Positions 6,071-7,069 of a stretch of DNA of 7,069 nt are shown in pieces. Each line of letters starts with the position of its first letter. Position 1 is the stretch's first letter. The position numbers and the translations under genes are program-made. The DNA comes from Thiotrichaceae bacterium (GTDB taxonomy: Bacteria > Pseudomonadota > Gammaproteobacteria > Thiotrichales > Thiotrichaceae). A model generated the notes under the pieces. The model saw only the letters and a list, made by a program, of their open reading frames with translations, was not told the DNA's origin and searched no databases. The stretch covers positions 1 through 7,069 of the forward strand of contig WGBH01000105.1 of the NCBI GenBank assembly GCA_015494435.1, in the 5' to 3' direction.

Positions 6071-6442
6071 CTACCGCTTGCCAAACAATGGTAATGACCG
6101 CGGCGTTGTTGCATCCAGAAGCAAATGACTGATATAACCTGCTCCCGCACATAACATCAAACAACGTAACACGCCCTCTATATTATCTTGCGGCTTCCAT
6201 TCGTATGTTTTTTTCAAGCCATACCCTAGAGCCACCAGTACCGTCACGCTATGGCAAAACTGGCGATGATGGGGGTTTCTAAGAGCTGGCTCTAAAACAT
6301 CGGGTAACTTTCCAAAAAATGTTCCGACTGCCGTAGCGAGTATAGGATTTTGAGCAGTTCGCTCATGATCATCCGCATCAAATACCGATACCGCTAAACC
6401 AGACAAGCCTCCCACTATGGCATGAGTCTTACTATTTGCCAT
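6071..6442 (-). CDS. YdjM/DUF457-like membrane-associated metal-dependent hydrolase
   Basis: The 123-aa protein has the pattern of the YdjM-like family of small inner-membrane metal-dependent hydrolases. It has an N-terminal SKTHAIVGG (His7), KLPDVLEPA (Asp48, Glu51), NPHHRQFCHS (His58, His59, His64) and GYISHLLLDATTPRSLPL (His106, Asp110). The conserved His and Asp residues are likely metal ligands. Hydrophobic stretches at about 8-20, 33-44, 64-77 and 91-109 suggest membrane insertion. The substrate of this family is poorly known. AAGGAG (6450-6455) lies 7 nt before ATG 6440-6442, a strong ribosome site. It overlaps the upstream 61-aa gene by 11 nt and ends 16 nt before the HNH-SAVED gene. 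This makes it a probable member of the CBASS transcript, but not a standard CBASS component that I know of. Confidence 0.8.
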   Translation of the reverse strand: MANSKTHAIVGGLSGLAVSVFDADDHERTAQNPILATAVGTFFGKLPDVLEPALRNPHHRQFCHSVTVLVALGYGLKKTYEWKPQDNIEGVLRCLMLCAGAGYISHLLLDATTPRSLPLFGKR

Positions 6443-6617
6443 TATTTTTCTCCTTAGTTACACCTTTAAACGGTTTTTTATCTGATGTTTTAACATCCAT
6501 AAAACGCCCAGTTTTCGAATCTCGCTTCACATAATGACCTGAAGGGGTCTTTGTTTGGGATCGATCTCGTACAGCACCATTACGGTGCCCATCACCTTTA
6601 GGGGGATTTGTTGCCAT
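6432..6617 (-). CDS. Small basic conserved hypothetical protein (61 aa)
   Basis: I do not know a function. The protein is rich in Lys, Arg, Gly and Asp, has no membrane segment and is probably poorly folded alone. Its start NPPKGDGHRNGAVRDRSQ and its centre KRDSKTGRFMDVKTSDKKPF look like a conserved small-protein family seen in many proteobacteria as uncharacterised. The ATG at 6615-6617 has GAGG (6626-6629) 8 nt upstream, and the end overlaps the next gene by 11 nt. Both support real translation and coupling. It is the first gene after the candidate promoter, so the operon probably begins here. The basic character would suit nucleic acid or partner binding, which is only a guess. Confidence 0.75.
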   Translation of the reverse strand: MATNPPKGDGHRNGAVRDRSQTKTPSGHYVKRDSKTGRFMDVKTSDKKPFKGVTKEKNNGK

Positions 6618-6661
6618 TTCACTTACCTCATTCTGTTAAAGTGTTACAGATTTATCAGGAT

Positions 6662-6683
6662 CCTAAAAAAATGCCTTTTTAGG
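6662..6683. repeat. AT-rich hairpin in the leader of the CBASS operon
   Basis: CCTAAAAA (6662-6669) pairs perfectly with TTTTTAGG (6676-6683) around a six-base loop. AATGCCTT (6670-6677), in its loop and 3' arm, is also the reverse complement of AAGGCATT (6705-6712), so two alternative foldings exist. It lies between the candidate promoter and the 61-aa gene. It may be a weak terminator for the upstream wHTH gene, a leader structure or a protein site. Confidence 0.45.
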
Positions 6684-6723
6684 CTGCTTACGCTTAATAT
6701 TACCAAGGCATTCTGCTTAACGC
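6684..6723 (-). promoter_or_regulatory. Direct repeat GCGT(T)AAGCAG around the promoter, candidate operator
   Basis: On the minus strand GCGTTAAGCAG (6713-6723) covers the -35 box and part of the spacer, and GCGTAAGCAG (6684-6693) lies just past the -10 box. The copies differ by one T and start 30 bp apart, near three helical turns. This placement is typical of a repressor or autoregulator. The adjacent winged-helix gene is the natural candidate binder, by position only. Confidence 0.45.
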
Positions 6724-6725
6724 AA
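6697..6725 (-). promoter_or_regulatory. Candidate promoter of the five-gene CBASS operon
   Basis: Read on the minus strand, TTGCGT (-35, positions 6725-6720) is separated by exactly 17 bp from TAATAT (-10, positions 6702-6697). Matches to consensus are 3 of 6 and 4 of 6, so the boxes are weak but the spacing is ideal. Transcription would start near 6690 and leave a leader of about 70 nt carrying the hairpin before the 61-aa gene. Confidence 0.45.
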
Positions 6726-6744
6726 TCAGATTTTTCAGAAAATT

Positions 6745-7069
6745 TTACTTAATTGCTCGATAAACAAACTCTAATCCACCCGAGTCAGCCACCTCTTTCG
6801 AGCCCAATATTAAGCCCTGATTATACATTTTCTTAAGTTTCCCACTCGCATTCTGTGAGGTTAAATCAAATTCAGCAGCTACTTTTGCTGTAGTTGCCTC
6901 ACCCAAACGATTGATATAATTTAGTATTTCTAGCGAAGCCTGGCCTATCTTTGGCCCGAGCAAATAAAAGTTATCACCATCCCAAACAATCATTGGCTGA
7001 TCTTTTGCTTTAGCAGCATAATCCCAATTATCTAAAAGGTCTTTTGATGCAAAATCCTGCAAATAAAAC
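6745..7069 (-). CDS. Winged-helix DNA-binding protein (MarR-like fold), probably cut by the window edge
   Basis: At least 105 residues are visible, ending YRAIK at TTA 6745-6747. Numbered from the TTG at 7060-7062, residues 41-105 form a winged helix-turn-helix: a first helix ASLEILNYINRL, the HTH core TAKVAAEFDLTSQNASGKLKKMYNQGLI and a wing ending GGLEFVYRAI. The N-terminal part with WDGDNFYLLGPKIG (27-40) is not one I recognise. That TTG is the only start codon in the window, but the frame stays open to the last base. The true start probably lies outside, so I give the gene as partial at its 5' end. It lies 127 bp upstream of the CBASS operon on the same strand, with a candidate promoter and operator between them, which makes it a plausible regulator. 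It could also be the C-terminal part of a larger unrelated protein. Confidence 0.7.
   Translation of the reverse strand, partial: FYLQDFASKDLLDNWDYAAKAKDQPMIVWDGDNFYLLGPKIGQASLEILNYINRLGEATTAKVAAEFDLTSQNASGKLKKMYNQGLILGSKEVADSGGLEFVYRAIK

Overview
This window is part of a bacterial defence island next to a tRNA gene. The intact tRNA-Arg(CCG) at 461-537 encodes its own CCA end. Together with the AT-rich composition and the family memberships of the proteins, this suggests a gammaproteobacterium; the genus cannot be read from the sequence.

Left part (1-884): a non-coding flank, a probable tRNA promoter, a broken 5' half of a second tRNA-Arg copy (366-409), the intact tRNA-Arg(CCG), and about 350 bp without a gene. 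That last stretch holds an array of GTGCCCA heptamers (three spaced exactly 11 bp apart), a perfect 10-bp palindrome and an 11-bp inverted repeat. It looks like the attachment end of an element that uses the tRNA as its target, but no integrase gene lies in the window.

Middle-left (885-2954): a complete DarTG toxin-antitoxin operon on the minus strand. darT (DNA ADP-ribosyltransferase toxin) is followed after 12 nt by darG (macrodomain ADP-ribosylglycohydrolase antitoxin with a long C-terminal domain). Upstream of darT, on the plus strand, lies a 62-codon gene remnant interrupted by a single in-frame TAA (2766-2954).

Centre (3030-6054): a three-gene CBASS anti-phage locus on the minus strand, transcribed HNH-SAVED effector (Cap5-like) > CD-NTase > E2-like conjugating protein. 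The genes overlap or abut. There is an E2 but no E1 or deubiquitinase-like gene, the arrangement called type II-short CBASS. The E2 carries an extra C-terminal SEC-C-like zinc motif and a very basic tail. In the inferred scheme, phage infection triggers the CD-NTase to make a cyclic oligonucleotide, the SAVED domain senses it, and the HNH nuclease degrades DNA. The E2 would control the CD-NTase by covalent attachment.

Right part (6071-7069): two small genes run directly into the CBASS operon, a 61-aa basic protein and a 123-aa YdjM/DUF457-like membrane metal-dependent hydrolase, overlapping each other by 11 nt and ending 16 nt before the HNH-SAVED gene. Upstream is a candidate promoter flanked by two copies of GCGT(T)AAGCAG, and then a winged-helix DNA-binding protein cut by the window edge. 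The likely operon is therefore five genes long (6617 to 3030), and the two leader genes are candidates for CBASS accessory functions. This last point is inference from layout only.
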